Below the pieces are notes generated by a model, which was given only the letters and a program-made list of their open reading frames with translations, made no database searches and was not told the DNA's origin. The translations under genes were made by a program, and so were the position numbers. A stretch of DNA of 64,000 bases from Zea mays (Eukaryota > Streptophyta > Magnoliopsida > Poales > Poaceae): positions 96,944,595-97,008,594 of the forward strand of contig NC_050097.1 of NCBI RefSeq assembly GCF_902167145.1, read 5' to 3'. Positions 46,823 through 58,050 of the stretch are shown here, piece after piece; the stretch's first letter is position 1, and every line of letters begins with the position of its first letter.

Positions 46823-49122
46823 TGTAACACCCCATTGAACCCACACAATGAATGTTACCAACAACCCTTCCCACAAAACTTATACCACATAAGAAAGGTA
46901 CTAGAGACAGAAAATAAAACAAAATCTAGCAGTACCTCCCTTGAAAGTAGCATAACGGGAGGGACATAAAGTTTAGACATAATGTAAAAGAAAGACAATC
47001 CACGAAGCATAAACAGAATGCAAAGATAGTAATAAACATTCATGACCAAATAAAAGAGAAGGAAACCAGCCAACCCAAAAAGAAACAAATTTGACTATCA
47101 TGAAGACTAGGACATATTAATCCCCTAGATTTGGGCCCCTGTTTAACAACATTACTAAGTAGTGGTACATTCATTTGAAGGTGAAGTGGCCGTGCTGCTA
47201 CATCTCTCCTTTCCCAACGGCAAGATCAAGTGCCTGCATCAAACAATGCAATAGTGAGATGACACATCTCAGCAAGTAAAAGGGTCAAACAACAATTGGA
47301 CTATGTAATCAAACCGTGCTTAAACAACCACATAGCTCACAACTTCCTTCTTGAGTATTAATTTGCAGCAAGTAAACAAGTTACCAATTACTTAGTTCAA
47401 AGAAATGGATCACCAAGTAAAGACCCACACTATCCACGTCACCAATTGCAGTAATGACTTCTGCCTTCATACCTCTAGGGTATGAAGCTGCATCATACCA
47501 CTCCTCGGGCAACGTATGAAGCGGGGTGTACCGGTATGGTCGGACCATATGATCACGACAAAACTTCCATGCAAAAGATGATGTATGTAGTATGCTTGAC
47601 AACAACATGAGATCCTCCAGCCACATGTGGTAGACATAAACTTCCACTACCTCAAAATGATAAAACAACACGTGTTACATGCTCAAACCACATTTTCAAC
47701 ATAAGAAAATAAAGGAACATGAATAACTTCGAGCCACATTTCCCACTATGGAGTACAAGTATGAATACATTTGACATGGATGTGATCAAGCATAGGACAC
47801 ATAAATCAATCAACGGTATAAACCACCACTATTTTACTAGCCTTCACCGGGGAGTTTGGACAAAGCCCTAAGTGCGATCCGGAAGTCCACCACCTGTTTT
47901 TGACACACAACTTAGTGCACCAATTTCACATAACAACGCTCATAAACGACGCCGCACCTACGCACAATTTCAAACCCCGCCGCGGTAACAACTCTCCCTA
48001 CACCCACCAAACTGCAACGGCGCTGCTTAACAATTTCATATCTTTAAAATTATGACAGCAGAGGTAACAAACAAAAACTCCAGAGGCATCTACATAAAAT
48101 TACCCACAAGTTTTGTATACAATTTATAATTAAATCCCAACATCTAATTAACCCAAAATCATCCACAAGGTACATCCTGCAATCTGTTTTTTTTTACAGC
48201 AAATACCCCGATTCAAACAGCGATATCCCCTAAATTATAACTCCGAATCGAACGCATAAGTACTTGTTGGAAAGGTATGACAAAGCTCTACATGATTCTC
48301 ATATTGATTATCCCTAATTTCGCACGAAAAATCCCCAGAAACTGCTAATACTACTGTTGTTCGCCCACCTGCTGAAATCTGTTTTTTTGACAGCAACATA
48401 CCCGGATTCAAACAGCGATATCTTCTAAAATATAATTCCGAATCGAGCGCATAAGTACTCATTGGAAAGGTATTACAAAGCTCTACATGATTCTCATATT
48501 GATTCCCTAATTTCCCACAAAAAATTCCCAGAAATCACTAGAACTGCTGTTCGCCCACCCACTAAATTTCTGGACAACACTTCGACCAATTCGCATACGT
48601 AACATCTATTCAATGGAATTGCAGCACAAATAAACAAGAGATAGTCAAAAAAATCACCTTGAATTATACTCTCCTTCTTCCCACGAATTCTCCAATCGGA
48701 ACTTGCACCCACACGACGAAGAAGAACGGCACTTGGAGAAGAGGAGATGGGAGGGGGTGGCGGCTAGGGTTGAGGGGGTGGGAGGAGGAGGCTGCACAAG
48801 GGAGAGGGAATTAGGGGGGGGGGCGGCGGGAAGGAAATGGCGGCCAAAGGCTAGGGAGATGGGGGGCTGCACAAGGGGGAGTGGGTTAGGGGGAGGGCGG
48901 CTAGGGTTAAGGGGAGGTTAGTGGGCCGAATCGAGATTCACGGCCTAACTCGCTCACACGACAGCTCCGACCCTAGCGCATGAGTCTAACCAAAACAATT
49001 CCACTGTCCTACTGGTAAATGCTTGCCAAAAATTCCAAGCCCCCAAAGCGCATCACATGAGAGAAAAAAAAGCAAAGAAAGAATAACCTCCAACTTCTCT
49101 TCTTTGCAAACCGGGTATCACA
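46823..49122 (-). repeat. 3' LTR of H (2,300 bp)
   Basis: A long LTR with TG/CA ends and no coding content. It includes a GC-rich, AGGG-rich stretch (48740-48920) and a 195-bp tandem duplication (48177-48371 and 48372-48563). Confidence 0.78.
48177..48563 (+). repeat. 195-bp tandem duplication in the H LTR
   Basis: CTG(C/A)AATCTGTTTTTTT opens both copies. They share ATTCAAACAGCGATATC, GCATAAGTACT and ACAAAGCTCTACATGATTC, with scattered changes and small gaps. Confidence 0.85.
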
Positions 49123-49200
49123 CTCTACCCCCCTTAAAAAGAATTCGACCTCAAATTCTGACGCTTCTATCGGCACAACAAAAGAAAAAAAATTAATGAA

Positions 49201-50520
49201 TCAACAACACTTACCCACAACGAAAAGTTCGGGATACTTCTGCCGCATCAGCTCCTCAAGTTCCCACGTAGCCTCGCGCTCAGACTGATTAGTCCATAAG
49301 ACCTTGACATACTTAATTGATCTCTTCCTCAAAACACGCTCTAAGGATTCCAAGATACGCACCGGACGACACTCCAGAGTCAAATCCTGCTGCACAACAA
49401 TTGATTCCATTTCGATCTGATGATCTGGGTCCCGCAAGACTTCCTCAACATAGAGACATGAAATATCGGGTGTACCCCAGCCATGGAATCTGGCAATTGC
49501 AAGCGATAAGCCAAATTGCCCACCCAGGCCAAGATAGTGAACGGTCCAATGTATCTCGGGCTAAGCTTTCCGGAGACACCGAACCGAACAACTCCTTTAG
49601 TAGGTGATACCCTGAGAAGGACTTGGTCACCCACTGCAAATTCCAAATCCTGCCTCCTCACATCAGCATAACTCTTCTGACGGCTCTGAGCGGCCAAAAT
49701 ATTATGACGAATTTCCCGAACATTCTCAGAAGTCTGCTAAACCCAATCAGGACCAATCAGGGATCTCTCTCCCAAAGTCTTCCAGCACAGAGGGGAGATA
49801 CACCGCCTGCCATATAAAGCCTCAAATGGTGACATCTTGGTGCTGGCCTGGTAGCTGTTGTTATAAGCAAACTCTGCCAATGCAAGATGATCCTCCCAGC
49901 TACCCTTCCATGATAGAACACAAGCACGCAACATATCTTCCAAGGTTTCGATCGTTCGCTTCGACTGACCATCCGTCTGAGGGTGGAAAGCGACACTAAG
50001 AGAAAGCTTGGTACCCAATGCACTATGAAGACTCTCCCAGAAATTGGATACAAATATGGAGTCTCGATTAGAAACAATGGACTTAGGCACCCCGTGGAGC
50101 CTAATTACTTCCTTCATATACAAGGGAACCAATTCTGAAGCTGAATTTGTGGTCTTCATGGGAATAAAATGCGCAGACTTAGTCAAGCGATCCACTACCA
50201 CCCATATAGCATCCCTGCCCTGAGGTGAATGAGGTAAGCCCACCACAAAATCCATGGTGATATGCTCCCACTTCCACTCCGGAATTTCCAACGGCTTCAG
50301 TAAACCTGCAGGCCTCTTATGCTCGGCCTTCACACACTGACATACTTCACAGGCAGCCACATACTTAGAAACGTCAATCTTCATCCTCTTCCACCAGAAC
50401 TGTTGCTTCAAATCCCTGTACATTTTGGTTTCGCCAGGGTGAACGGTGTAAGGCGTTTTATAGCTTCTCTCAAGATATCCATCTTCACCTCTGATTTCTG
50501 AGGCACACAAAGATGGCCCC
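49201..50520 (-). pseudogene. Integrase and chromodomain of H
   Basis: Minus-strand coding runs from the zinc-binding region (CEVCQCVKAEHKRP near 50340) through the core (HITMDFVVGLPHSPQGRD) and integrase C-terminus (GPFTILAWVGNLAYRLQLP) to a chromodomain (ESLERVLRKRSIKYVKVLW, then REATWELEELMRQKYPELF). That tail marks the chromovirus branch. The catalytic sites are damaged: SNRD where SDRD is usual, and DGQSKRT where DGQSERT is usual. There is a stop at 49739-49737 and a frameshift near 49430, just before the chromodomain. The protein is dead. Confidence 0.87.
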
Positions 50521-51549
50521 TGAAACGAACCAAATCATTCTCATTAATGGTGGACTCCCGGGGTTTATGTAACACCCTGAATTTGGGGGTAGAATTTTTT
50601 TCTTCTTTTTACTCACCAAATTCAGGCGTTACTCTCTTTTCTCTTCCCGTTTCGCTCCTTCTTCCCAATTTCAAAGCAGTATAGCGACTGGCGTCCATAT
50701 CGTGTGTAAACAAAACCTAAGTTGACATGGGTGTTGCATCATGCCAAATCATATTTCTTTCGTCTGATGTCGTGTTTAGTCGCGTGTGTTGCTTAGTCTC
50801 GTTTTGGATTTTGCTTCACGAATTGAATTCCGATCTGTGGATGTGCGTGCCACGGGATTTTGACCCACGGTGCGGCCCAGCCCGACCCAGCCTAGCCTAG
50901 CCCGACCCGGCCTGGCCCAGCTCGGCCCACGCGCCCCTGGTGCCCTGCCACTCCCTATGCGCGCGCCCCCTCCCCTGGTCTCTTTCCCTCATTCAATTCT
51001 CCCACGCAGCAACCTCCTCTCCTCCACCTCTCTCTCTCCCCGTGGTGCCCTAGGTTTTGGAGACGGTGGTCGCCGAAATTTGGATCCCTGTGGTGAGCCC
51101 CCTCCTCTCTCTCTCCCCTTCCTCTTCTTCCTCCTCTCCCCCACCCCACGCGCCCTCCCCTGGTCGCGCGCCCCGCGCCGCCTCCCTTGGTCGCGCCCCT
51201 GGTCGCGCCCTCCCCTGGCCTTGCGCCCCCGCGCCCCTGGCTGCACGCCCGCACCGCCCCCTTGGCCGCGCCCCCCGCGCCCTCTTCTAGCCACGCCCCG
51301 CGCCGTCTCGGCCCCACATCCAGCGGCCCCGCGCCCCGGCATCCCCGGTGGCCCCCGCGTCCACGCCCCTACGGCTGCGTGCCTCGGCGGCTCTCGTGCC
51401 CCGGCGGCCTCGCACCCCGCGCGCCTGCGCAGCTCGCGTGCCCCCGGCGCGCGCAGCTTGTTCGCGCGCGCGCGACTGTGTCGCGCGACGTTCAACTTTC
51501 AGTTTAATCCATTTTTAATTATAGTTTAGTCGATGTGCTGCGTCGCGCG

Positions 51550-51800
51550 CTTCGTCGCGCGACGATTCATTTTAAATTCATCTTTATTAATGAGCTGTGT
51601 CGCACGCTTCGTCGCGTGACGTTTCGTTTTAAATTCAGTTCAGATGACGTATGCCGTCGTGCGTTTCATCGCGCGACGCTTAACGTCTCTTTATAATTAA
51701 TGCAAGTGTCTCGTTGCTCGCTTCGTCGCGCGATGAGTCGTTTATTTCTTAATTCAATTTAAGTGTTGTGTCGCGCGTCTCGCCGCGCGACAATCCTTTT
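51550..51800 (+). repeat. 57-bp degenerate tandem repeats with GTCGCGCGAC palindromes
   Basis: The block CTTCGTCGCGCGACG recurs at 51550, 51607, 51664, 51721 and 51778, each 57 bp apart, with substitutions such as CGCGTGACG. AT-rich spacers separate the units. Confidence 0.85.
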
Positions 51801-53296
51801 AATTTACCTTTATCTGCTTATAATGATTAAACATGGAACATGACTTCACCCTATGTTAAACGCGATGGCTAAATTAATACCATTCTATTTAGACGAGTAT
51901 TTTAATTTATAATCGTGTAACATGATCGCTTCTCGACCGTAACTTTCTCTTTCTCGCTTAGTCGTAGGTGTGAGCCCTGCGTCGAACGTTTGTTTATTTA
52001 TTGCATTCCATTGTATGGTGTATTGTTCTTTTGTATTAAATGTTTGGAATGTATGTTTGAACTCGTATAGATAACGGTCAGTTGGCGGAGTCCGAAGGAG
52101 TTGCAGGTAAAGACCATGAGCAGCAGTCGGTTGGTGAAGGCAAGTGTCCCTTGACCCATCTATGTCCTACTCATTCTTATAATTTATTCCCCACATTTAC
52201 ACAGTTTATACCTAAGGATTGACTAGCTTTTGTCTATCTTGTCCTTGTTTACCTATTTTGGTTGGGTTATTTCAGTTTAGCTATATGCTAGCGCTTCACA
52301 TTAATCAATGAACATGATGAGATTATCTATGATACGCTGTTTTCCCTTTTGATTATGATGATGGTACTTGTGGCCCTTAAGGGGACTCGAGCTGTTTCTC
52401 GAGTGCCTCTCCGTAAGGACCTGTTCGTTGGATGACCGCCCGAGAAAACAGTGCAACCATGAGGGTGGAGTGGGATGCCCTTAGCTGAGTAATTAGAGGA
52501 ACTAGGGTGTAGTTCGCTTCGCCGTCGTGCCATTAATGGGGCTCGGTGTATGCGGCTCGCTCTGCCAAGGTTGGTTCGCCCCTTGGGGAGGAGTGCGGTG
52601 CATTTAGGAAACCTAACGGGCGGCTACAGCCCCAGAGAATCTTTGTAAAGGCTACATAGTGAGACCCTGCCTATTCACCTTGGTAGTGTTTAAGGGTTTG
52701 ATCGGCCCGAGGCAAGAGGGAATCACGGCTTGTGGGTAAAGTGTGCAACCTCTGCAGAGTGTTATGAAACTGATATATCAGCCGTGCTCGCGGTTATGAG
52801 CGGCCAAGGGAGCTCCATTGATTAGAGATACTTGATCAGAGATGTATGGTTTACAGGTGGTGATGAGGATGATGGTTTTGATTATGCTTATGGTAATGGT
52901 AAGTGGTATTCTTTCCGTTTGGAAAGGGTACATTTGGGTTAATAACTTGGATTAATACTAAAACCTGGCTTTCTACTAGTAAATAATAACCTGACAACCT
53001 AAAAGCAACTCCTTGACTTAACTCCACATAAAGCTAGTCCACTACAGCCAAACGGGACATTTTGCTGAGTATGTTGATGTGTACTCACCCTTGCTTTACA
53101 CACCAACCCCCCAGGTTGTCCGCGTTGCAACCACTGCTCAGGTGAAGATGAAGCCGTGGAGGAGGACTTCCAAGAGTTTCAAGAGTACGACGAGTTCTAG
53201 GCGTTGGTTAGCGGCAAACCCCCAGTCGGATGCCTGTGTAGGCCGTGTGTATCTATGCTTCTTTTCCGCACTTTGATTATTGTTAAAGACTACGTG

Positions 53297-53867
53297 TGAT
53301 GAGAACATCACTATGACTACGACTACACCAGTAGCACCTCCATATCAAGTGCCACTTCCTTCATTAGCTGGGCCAATCACTCGGGCCCGTGCCAGAGATC
53401 TTAACTTTGTCATGCTACTGAAGAATGAGGGCCCAGAAGAATAGACGACCAGCCCAACTGTGGCCCATAGTGGACGACCTAGGGTTGGCCGCCCCTAGGG
53501 GCTGCGGCGCCTCTCTATTTGTCCAGGAGCTGCACCTCTTTTGTTCTTCGAGTTTTGTTTTATGTTAGCTTTAGCTACTCTCGAACACGCGCAAATCAGC
53601 GCTGTCTTTGTGTATTCAGAACTCCCCCCTCGAGTAATAGATTAGATTGCTCGCATCTTTTTCTTGTTCGTTCTTCGATTGCGCACAGGAAACGATCTTC
53701 GTGATCAGGCCGATCTCGCATCAGCAAGGTCGATAACCACAGGGAGTTGGTTCAGCTATTGCATTGGCGCCTCGGGCTTGCTCGTCGTAGTAGGATCGCA
53801 AGGGTCATCTTTCGCCAAATCAGAATTATCTCTACTCGCCGAAAGATCGGGCACCTCAGCTATATCA
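53297..53867 (+). mobile_element. Solo LTR of the CRM-like B family (571 bp)
   Basis: It begins TGATGAGAACATCAC, ends AGCTATATCA and follows the B1 LTRs along its whole length. The perfect 5-bp repeat ACGTG flanks it (53292-53296 and 53868-53872). No internal region is present, so it is a solo LTR, probably left by LTR-LTR recombination. Confidence 0.93.
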
Positions 53868-54298
53868 ACGTGGATGTCTCGGACATCATGTTGTAATCGA
53901 CTATTATACTCTCTTTTATGTCATTTATTTGAGCACTGTGTGATGATGTCCAGTTATATAACTGCTGTGTACGTGAATTGCTGATCCTAGCATGTACATG
54001 GTTCGCATTCGGTTTGCCTTCTAAAACTGGGTGTGACATAGGTGGTATTAGAGCCCATGCTGACTGTAGGACCGCTAACCTAGAGTAAATGGTCGTTCTA
54101 AGGATTATAGACCCCTATTATCACCTTGACTTTGGTACCTCTTCAAAAGTTGGTCATATCGACCAAACCTATGCTCTACTATATATTATTATACCTTGCT
54201 GAAAATTTTGTTTTATTCTAATTCCTCATTTATTTATGGTTTACTTGCTGGTCATATTAGTTCTGTGCTCACTTTTATGCTTACGGTGTCTTTTGTAG

Positions 54299-54541
54299 AT
54301 GGCTCGTCATAGACACACTGCACGGAAGTCAGTCATTCCTTTCTTGCCTTGTCGTCTCGCAGAGCGTCCGCTTCGCTGTCCAGTGACTGGTCAGTTTAGC
54401 CACTTGGAGAGGCTGCACCACCGCCTGCACGAGGAGCAAGAGCATCAACGACAGGAGCTGGAGCAGCAGGGCTCTTCTTTCTCACTTCAGCAGGAGATAG
54501 AGTCTGTGAGGAGCTGCTCCCCTGTGCTTCCGCTGGAGTAG
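54299..54541 (+). pseudogene. Gag N-terminus of F
   Basis: ATG at 54299 opens MARHRHTARKS, followed by a His/Glu/Gln-rich stretch (LERLHHRLHEEQEHQRQELEQQ). The frame ends at TAG 54539-54541 and shortly afterwards meets Sirevirus sequence. I assign it as gag from its position after the LTR and primer site; no capsid domain is reached. The first 11 residues match the histone H3 N-terminus at 8 positions. Confidence 0.65.
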
Positions 54542-54558
54542 CTGCTGGAGGAGACCCA

Positions 54559-54784
54559 GACGAGTTGAATTGCTAATGATAATTCTAGTTTAATTGCTAA
54601 GATTGACGAGTTGAATGAATCCATTGCTAGCCTTAAGATACCATTTAGATTTGATAATGATAAATTGATTGATAAGGTTGAGAAATTAAATGTTAGTGAT
54701 GATTCTCTTGTCAACCTTAAAAATGATAATTCTAGTTTAATTGCTAAGATTGACGAGTTGAATGAATCCATTGCTAGCCTTAAG
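54559..54784 (+). repeat. Inverted Sirevirus gag piece at the F/G junction
   Basis: On the plus strand this carries the coding sense of the Sirevirus gag coiled coil (NDNSSLIAKIDELNESIASLK), while the adjoining G runs on the minus strand. The block appears twice (about 54582-54641 and 54723-54784), separated by the DNDKLIDKVEKLNV segment. It is an inverted, internally duplicated copy of the region whose main copy lies at about 55910-56070. Confidence 0.82.
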
Positions 54785-56941
54785 TTACCAATGCTACTGA
54801 ATCATCACTTCTTCTAAAGACAGTAACACCTATATCCGTAAAAAGACAATTGTAGCCCATTTTGCATAATTGAGAAACTGAAAGCAAGTTATAATCTAAA
54901 GAATCTACAAGAAAAACATTGGAAATAGAATGGTCAGGAGATATAGCAATTTTACCAAGTCCTTTGACCAAACCTTGATTTCCATCCCCGAATGTGATGG
55001 CTCTTTGGGGATCATGGTTTTTCTCATAGGAGGAGAACATCCTTTTCTCCCCAGTCATATGGTTTGTGCACCCACTATCAATGATCCAACTTGAGCCCCC
55101 GGATGCATAAACCTACAAAACAAATTTAGGCCTTGTTCTTAGGTACCCAAACGGTCTTGGGTCCTTTCACATTAGAAACAAGCACCTTGGGTACCCAAAC
55201 ACAAGTCTTTGAGCCCATGTGTTTGGCCCCAACATATTTGGCAACTACTTTGCCTGATTTGTTAGTTAAAACATATGAAGCATCAAAAGTCTTAAATGAA
55301 ATAATATGCTCATTTGATGCAATAGGAGTTTTCTTTTTAGGCAATTTAACATTAGTGGATTGCCTAGAACTAGATGCCTCACCCTTATACATAAAAGCAT
55401 GATGAGAGCCAGAGTGAGACTTCCTAGAATGAATTCTCCTAATTTTGTGCTCGGGATAACCAGCAGGGTATAAAATGTAACCCTCGTTATCCTGAGCCAT
55501 GGGAGCTTTGCCCTTAACAAAGTTAGATAATTTCTTAGGGGCATTAAGCTTGACATTGTCTCCCTTTTGGAAGCCAATGCCATCCTTAATGCCAGGGCGT
55601 CTCCCACTATAGAGCATGCTTCTAGCCAATTTAAATTTTTCATTTTCTAAGTCATGCTCATTAATTTTAGCACTAAGTTGAGCTATGTGATCATTTTGTT
55701 GTTTAATTAAAGCTAGGTGATCATGAATAGCATCAACATTAATATCTCTACATCTAGTGCAAATAGTAACATGTTCAATGGTAGATGTAGAGGGTTTGCA
55801 AACATTTAATTCATCAATCTTAGCATGTAACATGACATTTTCATTTCTAAGATTGGAAACAATATCATTGCAAACATTTAAATTTTTAGCCTTAGCAATC
55901 AATTTATCATTTTCTATCTTAAGGCTAGCAATGGATTCATTCAACTCGTCAATCTTAGCAATTAAACTAGAATTATCATTTTTAAGGTTGACAAGAGAAT
56001 CATCACTAACATTTAATTTCTCAACCTTATCAATCAATTTATCATTATCAAATCTAAGGTTGGAAATAATTTCATGGCAAGTGCTTATCTCACTAGTTAA
56101 TTTTTAACATTTTTCTATCTCCTGAGCATAAGCATTTTTAACTTTAACATGCTTCTTATTTTCTTTAATAAGGAAGTCCTCTTGGCTATCCAAGAGTTCA
56201 TCCTTCTCATGAATAGCACTAATCAATTCATTCAATTTTTCTTTTTGTTGCATGTTTAAGTTAGCAAAAAGGGTGAGCAAATCATCCTCATCATCACTAG
56301 AGCTAGCCTCATCACTAGATGTTGTATATTTAGTGGAAGCCCTAGATTTTACCTTCTTCTTTTTGCCGTCCTTTGCCATGAGGCACTTGTGGCCGACGTT
56401 TGGGAAGAGGAGACCCTTGTTGACGGCGATGTTTGCGGCGTCCTCGTCGGAGGAAGAGTCCGTGGAGCTCTCATCGGAGTCCCACTCTCGGTAAACTTGG
56501 GCATCGCCGCCCTTCTTCTTGTAGTATTTCTTCTTTTCCCTCCTCTTTCCCTTCTTGTCGTCGCCCCTGTCACTAAATGGACATTTTGCAATAAAATGAC
56601 CGGGCTTACCACACTTGTAGCATACTTTCTTGGAGCGGGGCTTATAGTCCTTCCCCCTCCTTTGCTTGAGTATTTGGCGAAAGCTTTTGATGATTAAAGC
56701 CATCTCCTCATTGTCGAGCTTGGAGACGTCGATGGGGAGCCTACTTGACGTAGACTCTTCTTTCTTCTCCTCCGTCGCTTTGAAGGCGATGGGTTGCACC
56801 TCAGGTGTGGAGGTGGTGCCTCGCTCGATGATTTGTTTGGAGCCTTTGATCATGAGTTCAAAGCTCACAAACTTTCCTATCACTTCCTCAGGAGACATTA
56901 GTTTATATCTTGGATCACCACGAATTAATTGAACTTGAGTA
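54785..56941 (-). pseudogene. Sirevirus-type Ty1/copia gag and protease fragment G
   Basis: The minus strand encodes the end of a gag core (SPEEVIGKFVSFELMIKG), a zinc knuckle CYKCGKPGHFIAKC at about 56622-56581, Lys- and acidic-rich stretches, and heptad repeats of the type ENDKLIAK..LNV. A copia protease start follows, with WIIDSGCTNHMTG near 55070 and the region after it (FGDGNQGLVKGLGKI, SVSQLCKMGYNCLF). The arrangement is that of grass Sireviruses (Opie/Ji-type). There is an in-frame TAA at 56106-56104. No integrase, RT or LTR is present. C2 cuts it on the right. Confidence 0.87.
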
Positions 56942-57574
56942 ATGTTGGGGACTTGTTCTCAAATGCTATGAATTAAGAACAAGGCAACATAAAATGTTAA
57001 ATATTAATACCCTTCGTCCGCTAAAGCATTATCTCCCCCAAGGATTTAATGAGCTTCGGACGAAGGCCATGAGCAAAATATCACGAAGGCCACACCTTCG
57101 TGATCAGACTTACAAAACAATGTAAAATGAAATATAAGACATGAAACATTAGAGAAAGATGTACCAAAAATAGATAATATTATTCACATATTTTATTATA
57201 TGAACATAAATATCAAAACATAATATTTAGGTACATTTATACCTTCGCCTTGGCAGAAAGCAATAATTCCAGCGTAATATGTCAGTGATTACAAGATTAC
57301 GTGAACAGTACAGGGGTACTGTTCACCTATTTATAGGCACAGAGCGCAGCCTGTGTAAAATTACATTCATGCCCTTTACGATCGATTACAATAATGAAAC
57401 AAAACATCATGGGTCTTTAAGCCATTTCATCTTTAAGTCGGTTCACCCCTTCGTCTTGAGATCTGTCATTGTGCCGAAGATTTATAGATGATAGCTTCGG
57501 CCCTACTCCTGATAGGATCTGCCGAAGGTGTTCTCTTTCTTTAGGATCTTCGGCTACGAAGCATACCCCCAACA
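56942..57574 (-). repeat. 3' LTR of C2 (633 bp)
   Basis: Plus-strand ends are TGTTGGGGACTTG and ACCCCCAACA, followed by AGTAGCCCCTTCGC (purine tract on the minus strand). The minus-strand TATA is at 57328-57335. Confidence 0.87.
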
Positions 57575-57854
57575 GTAGCCCCTTCGCGGTGCTAGATCGT
57601 TTTTCGTAATGAGCTTGATCCGTGATAAAGTCTTCTAAGCTTCGGGATACCGAAGATCCGAAAAACACCTTCCCTGAGCTTGTTGGCGAGAAACGATTAA
57701 AATAATTCGCGCGCAAGGTGGCCCCATCTTGCAGTAGTTACGCGCGCCCTGGCGATTCACCTTCTCGGACCCTATGGCCCACCGTTCAGTGAGTGCGGGT
57801 GACTGTTTGCTCGGTGCGGAAGACCTTGACGATTCACCTTCCCACCTGCGGCAC

Positions 57855-57864
57855 TATATAAATA
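57855..57864 (+). promoter_or_regulatory. TATA box of the C2 antisense gene
   Basis: TATATAAATA lies about 190 bp before the ATG at 58051. Sequence 57575-58050 is the promoter and leader of this gene and holds no other gene that I can support. Confidence 0.72.
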
Positions 57865-58050
57865 GAGGGGTAGGTGTGAAGTTACCACAGCATTCATTGC
57901 TATTGCGCTGTTTTGCTGCCAAAATATTGACCAAAGCCGAAGCTTGTTTGCTGCTTCCTCAACCGAAGCTATTTTCTTTGCTCAAGCTTCGTAACAAGAA
58001 AGAGCTTCGGCAAAGTAAAGAAATTCAAAAACAAGAAATTCAATCATCAA

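Larger units (their letters stand above)
46823..50567 (-). mobile_element. Chromovirus H (Tekay/Del-like), 3' half, minus strand
   Basis: On the plus strand the order is LTR (46823-49122, TGTAACACCCC...GGTATCACA), purine tract complement CTCTACCCCCC (49123-49133), then chromodomain and integrase on the minus strand. It inserted in the antisense gene of C3. The element is cut at 50567, where F starts, so RT, gag and the other LTR lie outside. Confidence 0.83.
50568..54038 (+). repeat. 5' LTR of F (about 2.9 kb plus an inserted solo LTR)
   Basis: TG/CA ends. Contents are a CpG-rich block (50870-51520), 57-bp repeats (51550-51800), AT-rich sequence and the CTGAGTATGTTGATGTGTACTC block near 53065. 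A CRM-type solo LTR with its target repeat accounts for 576 bp (53297-53872). No gene is supported; open frames in the GC-rich block lack any recognisable motif. Confidence 0.78.
50568..54558 (+). mobile_element. Tekay/Del-like element F, 5' end
   Basis: A long LTR (TGTAACACCCTGAATTTGG...GGGTGTGACA) is followed by a primer-site-like TGGTATTAGAGC (54043-54054) and the start of gag. F lies in the H integrase region. It stops near 54558, where Sirevirus sequence begins. Confidence 0.78.

Noticed and set aside
50870..51529. A 219-codon Pro/Ala/Arg-rich frame in the F LTR
   Set aside because: High GC keeps several frames open at once on both strands, and the composition is low complexity. It is better explained as the CpG-rich part of the LTR.
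55757..56107. Plus-strand frames across the Sirevirus gag
   Set aside because: They are shadows of the minus-strand gag, which has a zinc knuckle and heptad repeats.
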